Of a stretch of 64,000 nucleotides of DNA, positions 1 through 7,956 are shown in pieces. Where the stretch lies: NCBI RefSeq assembly GCF_001562055.1, contig NZ_LLWE01000005.1, positions 248,001-312,000 of the forward strand, written 5' to 3'. The position numbers were made by a program, and so were the translations under genes. Under the pieces are notes generated by a model. It was not told where the DNA came from and did not search any database. It saw only the letters and a list, made by a program, of their open reading frames with translations. Positions within the stretch are counted from its first letter, which is position 1. Every line of letters starts with the position of its first letter. This stretch comes from Polycladidibacter stylochi (GTDB lineage: Bacteria > Pseudomonadota > Alphaproteobacteria > Rhizobiales > Stappiaceae).

Positions 1-2
1 GT

Positions 3-1124
3 GTGGGTGCTGTTTTAATTACCCCCGATTCACCTGCGGTCTTCTTTTGGGGGCTCACGTTTTGGGCACTTTGCGAGTTAAGTGCTTCTAAAAACGCGAA
101 CTGGTGGCTTTTGGTCGGGGTTGCTGCGGGCTTTGGCTTGCTTTCCAAATACTCCCTCTTCTTTTTAGGGGGCGGAATAGTGTTATGGCTGCTCTATGTA
201 CCAGAGAATCGGCGCTTCTTTACAAGCTGGCAATTATGGGCTGGCGGCCTGATAGCGGTGGTGATGTTTTTACCGGTCGTTTACTGGAATATGCAGCATG
301 ATTGGGTGTCATTTAGCAAACAGTTTGGCCGTGTTGCTGCGAGCCACTACACCTTCAAGTACATTGGTGAATATATCGGTGCAGTAGCGGGATTGCTTAA
401 CCCGTTTGTTTTTGTGCTGGTTGTAGCTGGCAGTATTCCCTTACTAAAACAGTTTAGGCAACGTGAAGCATCTGCCAGCTTGATCGTTTGTACCGGTCTA
501 CCCTTTTTCTCTTACCTGCTGTTTCACTCGTTCCATGACCGTGTACAAGGTAACTGGCCTGCTCCGCTCTACCCCAGCTTTGCCATGATCGCGGCCGTAT
601 TTTTGGCTGATAGGATTCACTTGACAAAAACCTGGGTGCGTGGGTGTGGATACAGCGCACTAGTTGTAGGGTTATCGGCAAGCGTTCTGGTCCTTAGCCA
701 CGCGGTTTGGCCGATTACGACCAGCTTTGGCCGTAAGGACCCAACCCACCAAATGCGGGGCTGGCAACAGGTTGGAAAAGAAATAGAAACGATTGCTAAA
801 AAAGAAAATGTTCACTGGGTTGTCACCACAAGCTATGGGCTTACCGGGCAACTCAGTAATGCACTGAAGGGGAGCGGTATTAAGGTAACACAGCTTAACC
901 AACGCATGCGTTATGCAATGGTTCCTACCTTCGAGAAATCCCCCGGAAGTTCACCCGTTTTATACGTGGCAGAATCACGGCGCAATAATATAAATGGTGT
1001 TTCGAAGGACTTCAGCTCTTCAGATTTACTAGCTGAAATACCGAGGAGTAATGGCAACAATATCCTTGAAAATATAATGGTTTATCACATGGGTGCCCCT
1101 TTAAAACCCATAGGAAAGCCATAG
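3..1124 (+). CDS. Glycosyltransferase family 39-like membrane protein, 5' truncated
   Basis: The gene is cut by the left window edge, so the true start is not visible; 373 codons remain. The protein is rich in membrane segments (about residues 13-30, 35-65, 75-95, 120-148, 160-180, 215-235) and begins with ITPDSP followed by aromatic residues, a motif of the ArnT/PMT-like GT39 family, which moves sugars from polyprenyl-phosphate donors on the periplasmic face. The hydrophilic C-terminal part (about 245-373) fits the periplasmic domain of these enzymes. A ChbG/HpnK-like gene follows 75 bases downstream, and such pairs occur in surface-glycan or lipid modification loci. Family call is good; the substrate cannot be read. 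Confidence 0.8.
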   Translation: MGAVLITPDSPAVFFWGLTFWALCELSASKNANWWLLVGVAAGFGLLSKYSLFFLGGGIVLWLLYVPENRRFFTSWQLWAGGLIAVVMFLPVVYWNMQHDWVSFSKQFGRVAASHYTFKYIGEYIGAVAGLLNPFVFVLVVAGSIPLLKQFRQREASASLIVCTGLPFFSYLLFHSFHDRVQGNWPAPLYPSFAMIAAVFLADRIHLTKTWVRGCGYSALVVGLSASVLVLSHAVWPITTSFGRKDPTHQMRGWQQVGKEIETIAKKENVHWVVTTSYGLTGQLSNALKGSGIKVTQLNQRMRYAMVPTFEKSPGSSPVLYVAESRRNNINGVSKDFSSSDLLAEIPRSNGNNILENIMVYHMGAPLKPIGKP

Positions 1125-1199
1125 TTACCATTGCTTATTCTGCACGATCGACGTTAGCCTGACCACGTTTCTTAGAATTTGGTTTCGGAGACGTATGCT

Positions 1200-1988
1200 A
1201 TGAAACGAATTATGCTAACCAGTCTGAGTTATGGCAGTAGTGAAGCAGAAAACCGTGCCATTAATGATTTGATTATGGCTGGCCGGTTATCTGCCGTTGG
1301 TTGTTTGGTAACAACCCCGTTATGGGAGCAAGAATACTACCAGCTAAGAGATGTCGCTAACTGGGCCAACAAATCACCACAAGTTGGCCTTAGCCTTAGC
1401 TTTACTGCTCCTTTCTCCCCATTAAGCCAGTTTGCCCAACAAAACTACGGAAAAACATTCCCGCCTCCTTGGTATGTTCAATTTTGCACGTTAAGCAGAC
1501 GCCTGCAAAAGCAAGTGGTGGAAGCTGAAATTGCTACACAAATTGACAGGTTTGAGGAGATTTACGCCCAAGCGCCCCAGTTTCTGGCAATACATCCGCA
1601 GACACCAAAGAGCAGTATTTTTTATGATGCTATAATTAAAGCAGCACTCTTAATGTCCGATAGGCAGCCCTATATTATTTTGCCAAGCCAATCGCATCAT
1701 ACCGCAAAATATCGAAAACTCGCCCAAGTCTTAGATATTTCCTTATTGTTTAGCCGGTTTAGCTTACCCGTGCACAAGGCAAAGGCAGGATACAAAACCG
1801 TTCTTTGGGAGGCATTAAACCATTGCCAAAACGAAGAGGTGGTTTATTGCTCTCCTTCCTACGAGCACCTTTATAATGGCTATGTTCCCAAGCCACGTCC
1901 CAAGGCTGTTCAATTTGAACAACTTAACTTCTTAATGAGCGATCAATTTCAAGAGCTTTTGAATGAAAAGGACATTTATTTATTCTAA
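1200..1988 (+). CDS. ChbG/HpnK (YdjC-like) family protein lacking the metal-binding residues
   Basis: The protein has 262 residues. The ATG at 1200 is preceded by GGAG at 1187-1190; an in-frame TTG at 1179 is less likely. The N-terminus fits the YdjC/ChbG carbohydrate-deacetylase fold: strand, YG, then ENRAINDLIMAGRLSAVGCL. The family's ADDFG metal motif is here TSLSYG. The family GxHxxLT is here GLSLSFT, the DxHxHxH region is LAIHPQTP, and the late CHP is CSP. All expected metal or catalytic side chains are therefore changed while length and spacing are kept. It is probably a non-catalytic relative or has a different chemistry. It lies directly downstream of a GT39-type glycosyltransferase and may be cotranscribed with it. 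Confidence 0.68.
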   Translation: MKRIMLTSLSYGSSEAENRAINDLIMAGRLSAVGCLVTTPLWEQEYYQLRDVANWANKSPQVGLSLSFTAPFSPLSQFAQQNYGKTFPPPWYVQFCTLSRRLQKQVVEAEIATQIDRFEEIYAQAPQFLAIHPQTPKSSIFYDAIIKAALLMSDRQPYIILPSQSHHTAKYRKLAQVLDISLLFSRFSLPVHKAKAGYKTVLWEALNHCQNEEVVYCSPSYEHLYNGYVPKPRPKAVQFEQLNFLMSDQFQELLNEKDIYLF

Positions 1989-2224
1989 GCCCACCTAGCC
2001 CTTACTCTATGGTAAAAACGCTAAATTCCCAGTCTCTGATCAATAATAGAATGACAAATTACGTTTTATTTTCTTGTCTAAGGTTTAAATCATTGAATTT
2101 TCAACAGTCCTTTGCGTTTTAATGATGTATTTCAAATTCGACACAGTTTTTTCTTTTTTTAGCCTTGAATGATGTTTACATGCCTCACGTAAGAAAATAT
2201 TAAAATACTCAAGGTCACACCCTG

Positions 2225-2914
2225 ATGCGGGACTTTAAAGAACTACTCAAAAGCAGTTTTTCGCTTTCAGCGCTTAATGATAAGCAAGTAGAGCAGCTTG
2301 CAGGCATTGCCCAACAAATGACCTTGAAGGCGGGCGCAACGCTTTTTGAAGCTGGCGACCCGGCAAATGGGTGCTACGCTATTTTAGATGGGTCGCTTAA
2401 AGTTTCTGTCATTTCTATTGATGGCAGCGAGCAACTGCTTGCAGTGCTTGGCCCAAACAGCTTGGTAGGTGAGTTGGCCTTGCTGGACGGGCGAGATCGC
2501 TCTGCAACCGTTACTGCCCTAAAAGCTAGCCGACTGGCTTTCATTTCTAAATCACAATTTTATAAGTTTGCCGATGCAAACCCTGAGGTCTATCGTCACA
2601 TGCTGTCGATCGTTACCAGCCGGTTACGCAACGCAAATGATGCCTTGGCAGCACGCTCATTTTTGCCTTTACCGGGCCGCGTTGCACAAACTTTACTACA
2701 GTTAGCTGAAACATTTGGCATGGAAGTAGATAATCGTAAACTATTGATACATTATAAAATATCGCAGACAGAGATTGCCAATATGGCCGGTGGTGCACGT
2801 GAAAATGTTAGCCGAATTCTGAATAGTTGGAAACGTGAGGGCGTTATCACCCGTCTGTCAGGCTATTACTGCCTAGAGAAACCCGAGGTGCTACGAGCTG
2901 CCGCAGAGCTCTAA
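2225..2914 (+). CDS. CRP/FNR-family transcriptional regulator
   Basis: The protein has 229 residues. Residues about 12-130 form a cyclic-nucleotide-binding beta-roll, with the phosphate-binding cassette GELALLDGRDRSATV keeping the Glu and Arg-Ser that contact cAMP in CRP. Residues about 147-220 are a winged HTH of the Crp_2 type, with recognition helix ARENVSRIL (Arg-Glu...Arg). There is no N-terminal Cys cluster, so it is not an oxygen-sensing Fe-S FNR. The ATG at 2225 has AAGG at 2211-2214. It probably binds cAMP or a similar ligand. A membrane adenylate cyclase lies at 23828-25714, and a truncated globin gene follows 70 bases downstream. The ligand is inferred. Confidence 0.88.
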   Translation: MRDFKELLKSSFSLSALNDKQVEQLAGIAQQMTLKAGATLFEAGDPANGCYAILDGSLKVSVISIDGSEQLLAVLGPNSLVGELALLDGRDRSATVTALKASRLAFISKSQFYKFADANPEVYRHMLSIVTSRLRNANDALAARSFLPLPGRVAQTLLQLAETFGMEVDNRKLLIHYKISQTEIANMAGGARENVSRILNSWKREGVITRLSGYYCLEKPEVLRAAAEL

Positions 2915-2984
2915 GTAAAATAGGCAGTATAGTTACCAAACCCCCAAATAAGAAAGGCACGCCAATAATGGCGCGTTTGGTAAA

Positions 2985-3398
2985 ATGTACTATACACTCT
3001 ATGAAATCAGACCGGAACACGAAGCAAACCCGGTTCACCCTAGCATAAATCACGCCCATGTTCGTGAACTTGTTAATCAATTATATCAAGAGCTGCAAGA
3101 AGATCCCTTGCTAGAGCCACACTATACTCGTGAACTTGGCAATGATTGGCAGGACGATCTAGAGCGCGCTATAGACTTTTGGCAATGCGCCCTTTGCAAA
3201 ACTCCAAGTTACCAAGGACGCCCAGTGCCGCGCCTGCTCGCACAAAGAGACCATATCAGTGAAAGCGAAGTTGATCGCTGGCAGGAGCTTTTTGCAAAAG
3301 CTGCACAGCAAAGTGTACCAGCCGAGGCTGTTATGCCTGTGATGAATGTCGCAAACTTGCTAAGCGATAGCATTCGTCAAGCCATGAAGGCTGCATAA
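2985..3398 (+). CDS. Group III truncated hemoglobin-like protein without the proximal histidine
   Basis: The protein has 137 residues and a group III truncated globin (2-over-2 fold) pattern: ELVNQLYQELQEDPLLEPHY, then DFWQCALCKTPSYQGRPVP, then DRWQELF. The B-helix Tyr (Y34) and the Trp of DFW are present. Aligned with the second globin at 4017-4472, the proximal heme-ligating His (VPAH there) is Leu84 here (VPRL); the nearest His is His90, six residues later. Heme binding is therefore uncertain or uses another ligand. No strong ribosome site is seen before the ATG at 2985. The upstream neighbour is a CRP/FNR-type regulator and the downstream neighbour a thioesterase. Confidence 0.8.
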   Translation: MYYTLYEIRPEHEANPVHPSINHAHVRELVNQLYQELQEDPLLEPHYTRELGNDWQDDLERAIDFWQCALCKTPSYQGRPVPRLLAQRDHISESEVDRWQELFAKAAQQSVPAEAVMPVMNVANLLSDSIRQAMKAA

Positions 3399-3534
3399 GG
3401 CATCTCGTTTTTGCATAGTACATGTGCTGTTCGGTCTCTTTTTAATTCTTTAGAAATGCCTTAGAAAACTTGTTAGTTTCAAATTGCGTGTTTGTATTTT
3501 TGCGCATAAAGAATAATAGAATGGAGACTGGCGA

Positions 3535-3972
3535 ATGGCACAACAAAGCTTGCCAACAGAGGATAAAGAAGCTCCTCAGGGTGAACTAACCACAAGAACA
3601 ATGGCAATGCCAAAGGATACAAATGCAGCCGGCGATATTTTTGGCGGCTGGGTTGTATCTCAAATGGACATTGCCGGCGGCATCTGCGCTAGCCAATGTG
3701 CGCTCGGCCGTGTCGTTACCGTTGCCATTGATTCTATGACTTTTATTCGCCCGGTCAAAGTTGGTGATGTTATGTGCGTGTACACTGATGTACAGCGCAT
3801 TGGTAAAAGCTCAATGAAAATTGCTATTGAGGCCTGGGCATTGAGAAACAGAACCGGACTACGAGAAAAAGTCACAGAGGCCATTTTTACCTTTGTTTCA
3901 GTTACCGACGAAGGTGTGCCAATGGCCATTAGTGAAGAGCGCCACGCAGCCTACCCTAACGCCACCAGATAA
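3535..3972 (+). CDS. yciA: Acyl-CoA thioesterase, YciA type
   Basis: The protein has 145 residues, normal for a single hotdog-fold thioesterase. It hydrolyses acyl-CoA to free acid and CoA in the cytoplasm. The motif NAAGDIFGGWVVSQMDIAGG matches the catalytic segment of YciA enzymes, with the conserved Asp in GDIFGG; the region RPVKVGDVMCVYTDVQRIGKSSM is also typical. The ATG is set by GGAG about 9 bases upstream. It lies between two truncated hemoglobin genes in the same direction and is followed by a G/C hairpin at 3975-3995 that could end transcription. Confidence 0.9.
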   Translation: MAQQSLPTEDKEAPQGELTTRTMAMPKDTNAAGDIFGGWVVSQMDIAGGICASQCALGRVVTVAIDSMTFIRPVKVGDVMCVYTDVQRIGKSSMKIAIEAWALRNRTGLREKVTEAIFTFVSVTDEGVPMAISEERHAAYPNATR

Positions 3973-3974
3973 CG

Positions 3975-3995
3975 AGGGGGGCATTTTGCCCCTTT
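3975..3995 (+). terminator. Hairpin after the thioesterase gene
   Basis: GGGGC at 3978-3982 pairs with GCCCC at 3988-3992 around an ATTTT loop, with a few extra weak pairs outside. A pyrimidine-rich tail follows. It starts just after the thioesterase stop codon and ends 21 bases before the next globin, so it may be a partial terminator. Confidence 0.55.
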
Positions 3996-4016
3996 CCTTC
4001 TACTTGAGAGTACTTC

Positions 4017-4472
4017 ATGCAAGAGACACTTCCCATTCGGCCAGTTGGATCACGAGCCCCCGTTGATGAGAGCATAACCATTCCACAAATCAATGAACTG
4101 GTTGATAGCTTTTATAATGAAATTCAAAAGCACGAAAGTTTGGGACCTATTTTCGCGCGTGAAATTCAAGGGGATTGGGGACCACATCTTCTCAAAATGA
4201 AACACTTTTGGGCTTCTGTCCTGTTAAAAACAGGGAGCTATAAGGGGAAGCCAGTTCCAGCCCACTATAGAATTCAAGGATTAACAGACGCGCATTTTCA
4301 TCAATGGATGGATTTGTTCTACATTGAAGTTCAACGAATTTTCGCAGCAAGCGCTGTTCCTGCAATTATGACAATTGCACAGCGCATAGCACAAAGCCTT
4401 TGGCTAGCCATTTTTGCAAGCCCGTTCAGTCAGCCACCAAAACAGTTTGGAAGCTACAAGCTAGATCGTTAG
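4017..4472 (+). CDS. Group III truncated hemoglobin
   Basis: The protein has 151 residues. It has the usual group III truncated globin features: B-helix Tyr33, GDWGPHLLKMKHFW, LLKTGSYKGKPVPAH with proximal His83, and DAHFHQWMDLF. It should bind heme in the cytoplasm; family members handle oxygen, NO or peroxide. The ATG at 4017 has GAGAG a few bases upstream. The last 12 bases overlap the convergent gene at 4461-5042. It is the intact partner of the globin at 2985-3398, which lacks the proximal His. Confidence 0.9.
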   Translation: MQETLPIRPVGSRAPVDESITIPQINELVDSFYNEIQKHESLGPIFAREIQGDWGPHLLKMKHFWASVLLKTGSYKGKPVPAHYRIQGLTDAHFHQWMDLFYIEVQRIFAASAVPAIMTIAQRIAQSLWLAIFASPFSQPPKQFGSYKLDR

Positions 4473-5042
4473 CTCGCCTTTCCTCACACTCTGTTTGCAA
4501 TAGCGCTGCTTTAATGCACTGTATTCATTCGGACGGCGCATAACTGTGTCCCAAAAAAGCTGTTCGTTAATAGCCATTTTTGCTCCTGAAGACCACAATG
4601 CCAAAAGCTCTGAAACAAGTTCTTGTCGTTGTTGCTGATTGAGAATAGCAGCGCGGGGCTTATGAGCCTTAGAAGAGAGGCGACTTTGTATTCCACGCTC
4701 TAATATGAGGCAATCTAGCAGGTAGTTTGAATTTACATCCTCAGCCAAGTGAGCAACCACTTCTTTTATTGCTGTTGTTGCCTGATGCGGCAAATGGGGC
4801 CAAACTGACTGTGACACTTGTGCTTGATCCAACAAAAAATCCTCCACCGGTTTCCCGAGGAGGACTGGCGCAAAATCTATGTTACATACCGCTTTGTTAT
4901 TGCAGTTGGCTTTACAATTGCCAAGCTTGCAATCACATCCCTTAATGCGGAAACCACCTTGCCCGGTTTGGCAGGTTGGCGAGGGCGCCAGCCCTTCTCT
5001 TGATGATGTTGGATATTTGGCACGAAAATAAGGCAAATGCAA
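4461..5042 (-). CDS. Cys-rich hypothetical protein
   Basis: I do not recognise this family. The open frame is 193 residues with a TTG start at 5042; a second TTG lies two codons in, and no in-frame ATG is found before the next upstream stop. The N-terminal part has a Cys cluster of pattern CxC-x4-C-x3-C-x6-C (KGCDCKLGNCKANC), which suggests a metal or Fe-S site. The rest is helical and polar, ending with a basic tail. It converges on the truncated globin with a 12-base overlap. No competing frame here is better. It could be real but fast-evolving. Confidence 0.5.
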   Translation of the reverse strand: MHLPYFRAKYPTSSREGLAPSPTCQTGQGGFRIKGCDCKLGNCKANCNNKAVCNIDFAPVLLGKPVEDFLLDQAQVSQSVWPHLPHQATTAIKEVVAHLAEDVNSNYLLDCLILERGIQSRLSSKAHKPRAAILNQQQRQELVSELLALWSSGAKMAINEQLFWDTVMRRPNEYSALKQRYCKQSVRKGELTI

Positions 5043-5205
5043 GCTTTCTATTTGCTTTCATAGTTAGAAAAGCTCAATATTATGCTTACATATAAAAAAT
5101 GATAATTCGTTAAGCCGGGTGCTTTGATCGTGGTATGCGCTCAGATTACTCCTGAGCGCACAACGGATGATGCCAAACCATTATATGGCTTTATTCCAAC
5201 ATGTA

Positions 5206-5943
5206 TTAAGCGAACAAAGCGTCAATATCATCTTGTGTTACAACACCATCATCAGTATCCCGCGCAGGACCATTTAGCAAAGAGCGCTCATCGTGTGGTT
5301 CGTACTCTGGAGGAACATCGATGGTCTTGAATGTATCAATTCCACCCCAAATCTCCATCATACGTACAATACGCTCTTCAACAAAGTTAAGTGTGCTTAC
5401 AACCTTCGTGATACGCTGGCCTGTCAAATCCTGAAAGTTACAGGCCTCGAAAATAGATACCACACGCTCGTGGACATCAGAGGCCAAGCCCTCGTGTTCT
5501 GGAGGCAATAAAGACCCTATTGTTGCAACAGCCTGATCGATTTCCTCGGTAGCGGTGAGGATTTGCTCAGTCGCTTTTTCAGTGCCGGAGACAATTTCAT
5601 CCAGTTCATAGGCAGCACGCCCCTTGGCGGCACCAAATTCCCCACTAGCTTTGTGATGTAAAGCAGCTATTTCGGTTTTCGTCTCACCTATTGCATCATA
5701 CATAGCATCAAGTTCAACCTTGAGCTTAGCTGCCTCGCCAATTTCACTGCGCAGCTCGGCTGCAATTTTTTCTGATAGATGTGCGGCATTCGACTGCTGC
5801 GGGTCGAGCATTCGTTTGAGTGCCGTAATTTCCTGGATAATTTCGTAGTGTCGGAGCTCATCAACATTTGCAGGATCAACGCTTTCAAGTTGACGCTTGC
5901 CAAAGTGTGCTTCTGCGCGAAAAACTTTCTTTGCTGTTATCAT
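5206..5943 (-). CDS. cheZ: Chemotaxis protein CheZ (CheY-P phosphatase)
   Basis: The protein has 245 residues from the ATG at 5943, set by GGAG five bases upstream. It is mostly long helices (about 25-200). The catalytic segment NFQDLTGQRI contains Gln176 and Asp172, matching Gln147 and Asp143 of E. coli CheZ. The C-terminal tail TQDDIDALFA is the CheY-P-binding peptide and closely resembles the FliM N-terminal motif. It speeds loss of phosphate from CheY. No other che or fli genes are close; one chemoreceptor lies at 38462-40129. The downstream neighbour is the Cys-rich unknown protein. Confidence 0.92.
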   Translation of the reverse strand: MITAKKVFRAEAHFGKRQLESVDPANVDELRHYEIIQEITALKRMLDPQQSNAAHLSEKIAAELRSEIGEAAKLKVELDAMYDAIGETKTEIAALHHKASGEFGAAKGRAAYELDEIVSGTEKATEQILTATEEIDQAVATIGSLLPPEHEGLASDVHERVVSIFEACNFQDLTGQRITKVVSTLNFVEERIVRMMEIWGGIDTFKTIDVPPEYEPHDERSLLNGPARDTDDGVVTQDDIDALFA

Positions 5944-6382
5944 CCTAACTCCGTATGCCCAACACACCTAAAGTGGTGCTAGCGAAAACTCTATATAGAA
6001 TAAGCAGTAGTCACTTGCTACAACCAGATACTCGAAAGCACAAGTAGAGAATCGTGTTTACTATCATTTTTAATAGCGTAATTTTTTTTATTAATTATGA
6101 TTAGTAAGCAATGAATAATATATATACCCCATCGAACTTAAGCCAGCAAAGCTAGTTTCTACAGCCTCATGCCTTAGGCTTACTAAAAGTGACTATCTCT
6201 AAATATGAATAAATATCGTTTATAAAAGTATTGTTCACTTTAGTATTAATAATCATTTCGCAAGTGCGATAAAAAGCAAAGTTTTTAATCTAACATAAGC
6301 AATAGTTCACCAATTAATGCAATATTTACAAATTTAATTATTTATAATTCATAGTGATTATTTTAACTAATTGAGTGATGAG
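5944..6382. other. AT-rich intergenic region between cheZ and the L,D-transpeptidase gene
   Basis: About 440 bases between divergent genes. It is strongly AT-rich and should hold both promoters. I see no convincing coding frame, RNA gene or extended inverted repeat, only short A and T runs. Confidence 0.6.
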
Positions 6383-7051
6383 ATGAAAACTTGTTCTAGA
6401 ATTACTTTTGTGCTTGGTGGTATATTATCTGCCGCCATAGGCCATTCAAGTGCAGCTGAACAAGCTAGACGTTTAGCACCAGCTCCGCCCATCATTTTAA
6501 GTCCCGATATTCCAATTTACTCCCAGCAACAAGTTGAAAGACAAAGTGCGATTCTCAATAGGGAACGCAAAAAGAGACGTACTAATGATAAGCAACAGCG
6601 AAAGGTTGCGGACAGGTTTTTGCCAAAAATTATTCGGATCGATACAGCTCAAAAGGCTGGCACGATATATATCGATAGTCCCAATAGATACCTTTATTAC
6701 TATTTAGATACCAATAGAGTAATAAGGTATGGAATTGGTATTGGGCGACCGGGTTTTGAATGGTCGGGACAACACAAGGTAACAAAGAAGCGCGAATGGC
6801 CCGACTGGAATCCACCAAGCGAGATGTTAAAACGCCAACCTGATTTACCTAGATTTGTACCTGGCGGCCCACAGAACCCACTTGGCGCGCGCGCACTTTA
6901 CCTTGGCTCTACACTCTACCGAATTCACGGCTCAAACCAGCCTTGGACTATTGGCGGCGCTGTTTCTTCGGGCTGTATCCGCATGCGTAACCAAGACATC
7001 ATTGACTTATACGAGCGCGTTTCCTTAGGTGCGACGGTTATTGTGCGATGA
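6383..7051 (+). CDS. L,D-transpeptidase (YkuD domain), exported
   Basis: The protein has 222 residues from ATG 6383; a TTG at 6371 is also in frame. Residues 1-25 form a signal peptide ending near SSA-A. Residues about 92-222 are a YkuD catalytic domain with IHGSNQPWTIGG and SSGCIRM, giving catalytic His182 and Cys198. Such enzymes make 3-3 peptidoglycan cross-links or attach proteins to peptidoglycan in the periplasm. The linker at about 50-80 is Arg/Lys/Gln-rich. It is monocistronic between AT-rich regions. Confidence 0.92.
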   Translation: MKTCSRITFVLGGILSAAIGHSSAAEQARRLAPAPPIILSPDIPIYSQQQVERQSAILNRERKKRRTNDKQQRKVADRFLPKIIRIDTAQKAGTIYIDSPNRYLYYYLDTNRVIRYGIGIGRPGFEWSGQHKVTKKREWPDWNPPSEMLKRQPDLPRFVPGGPQNPLGARALYLGSTLYRIHGSNQPWTIGGAVSSGCIRMRNQDIIDLYERVSLGATVIVR

Positions 7052-7201
7052 AGAGAAATTGGTATGAAACTAATTGCGAAGAATTTGTAACTGGCAAAGC
7101 TAATAATTTACATATATTATATCTATAGAGCCTCAATAAAATCGCCAAAACGAAATAACTGTGCACGCTAAACATCCTTTTACATTAAGGGGGAAATTCG
7201 C

Positions 7202-7945
7202 GTGTTTTGTAACAACGCCACTCAAGAGCCGACAAAAGAAGAGGTACTTGATGCGTTAAAGAGAGTTAGCGTATCGCAAAATTTTCTACGCTCACCAAAG
7301 TTAAACAAGTTTCTTGATTTTATTGTAAAGAAGAAATTAGATGGAAAAAGCAGCGAACTAAAAGAAACCATTATTGCCCTTAATGTATTCAATCAGGACA
7401 ATACATTTAAACCAAAATCAAACCCCGTTGTTCGCGTGAATGCTTCAAGATTACGTAGTTTGTTAAAAAACTATTATAAAACACAGGGTGCTCATGACAA
7501 AGTAATCATCAAACTGGCAAGCATTGGTTATATACCTTCATTTCAGTATAATAATAATGCCATTCAGGATGATGATAAAACCCCAGTTGATGCTGAGCTT
7601 TTGCTCGTAAGCGAAACTGATGTCAAAGAAACGGAAGTAGTCCAGCAGCAACCCGCGAGTAATAGCCATTCTAGATTTAACAAGAGCGCCAGGCCGCATT
7701 TGAGCGCTCACCTCGTACATGTGGCATTGCTTTACTTGTTTATTTTGGCATTAGGTCTAACAGTTGCTCTTTTAAGCTCAAACAGGCTTAAGGAAAGTAG
7801 TGAAGCACAAATGGCTCGCCAACCAATAAAGAGCATAACCGCCAAAAAGCGTATAGTTTGCAACTATTCCTTAATTGAAGGAGGCAAAGCCATACTCACT
7901 TGCCCCCCAATTATGCCCAATAGCTCTCACTCCCAAGTCAACTAG
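7202..7945 (+). CDS. Membrane-anchored protein with the N-terminal domain of cyclase/TPR-type regulators
   Basis: The protein has 247 residues and a GTG start at 7202 with AGGGGGA about 8 bases upstream. Residues about 12-115 match the small domain found at the N-terminus of many proteobacterial adenylate-cyclase-like or TPR regulators: FLRSPKLNKFLDFIV, LKETIIALNVF, NPVVRVNASRLRSLLKNYY, IIKLASIGYIPSF. In those proteins it is DNA-binding-like. A single membrane segment follows at about 175-195, then a short Cys-containing tail of about 50 residues. No cyclase or TPR part is present, so it is a short version of the architecture. It converges with glcF. Function unknown. Confidence 0.72.
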   Translation: MFCNNATQEPTKEEVLDALKRVSVSQNFLRSPKLNKFLDFIVKKKLDGKSSELKETIIALNVFNQDNTFKPKSNPVVRVNASRLRSLLKNYYKTQGAHDKVIIKLASIGYIPSFQYNNNAIQDDDKTPVDAELLLVSETDVKETEVVQQQPASNSHSRFNKSARPHLSAHLVHVALLYLFILALGLTVALLSSNRLKESSEAQMARQPIKSITAKKRIVCNYSLIEGGKAILTCPPIMPNSSHSQVN

Positions 7946-7956
7946 TTTGTGCGCTT

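Noticed and set aside
2093-2104. TTGAATTTTCAA as a possible FNR/CRP site upstream of the regulator gene
   Set aside because: Spacing does not fit TTGAT-N4-ATCAA, and the region is very AT-rich, so a chance palindrome is likely.
4727-5003. Plus-strand frames opposite the Cys-rich gene
   Set aside because: Short and overlapping each other; no family features. The minus-strand frame is much longer.
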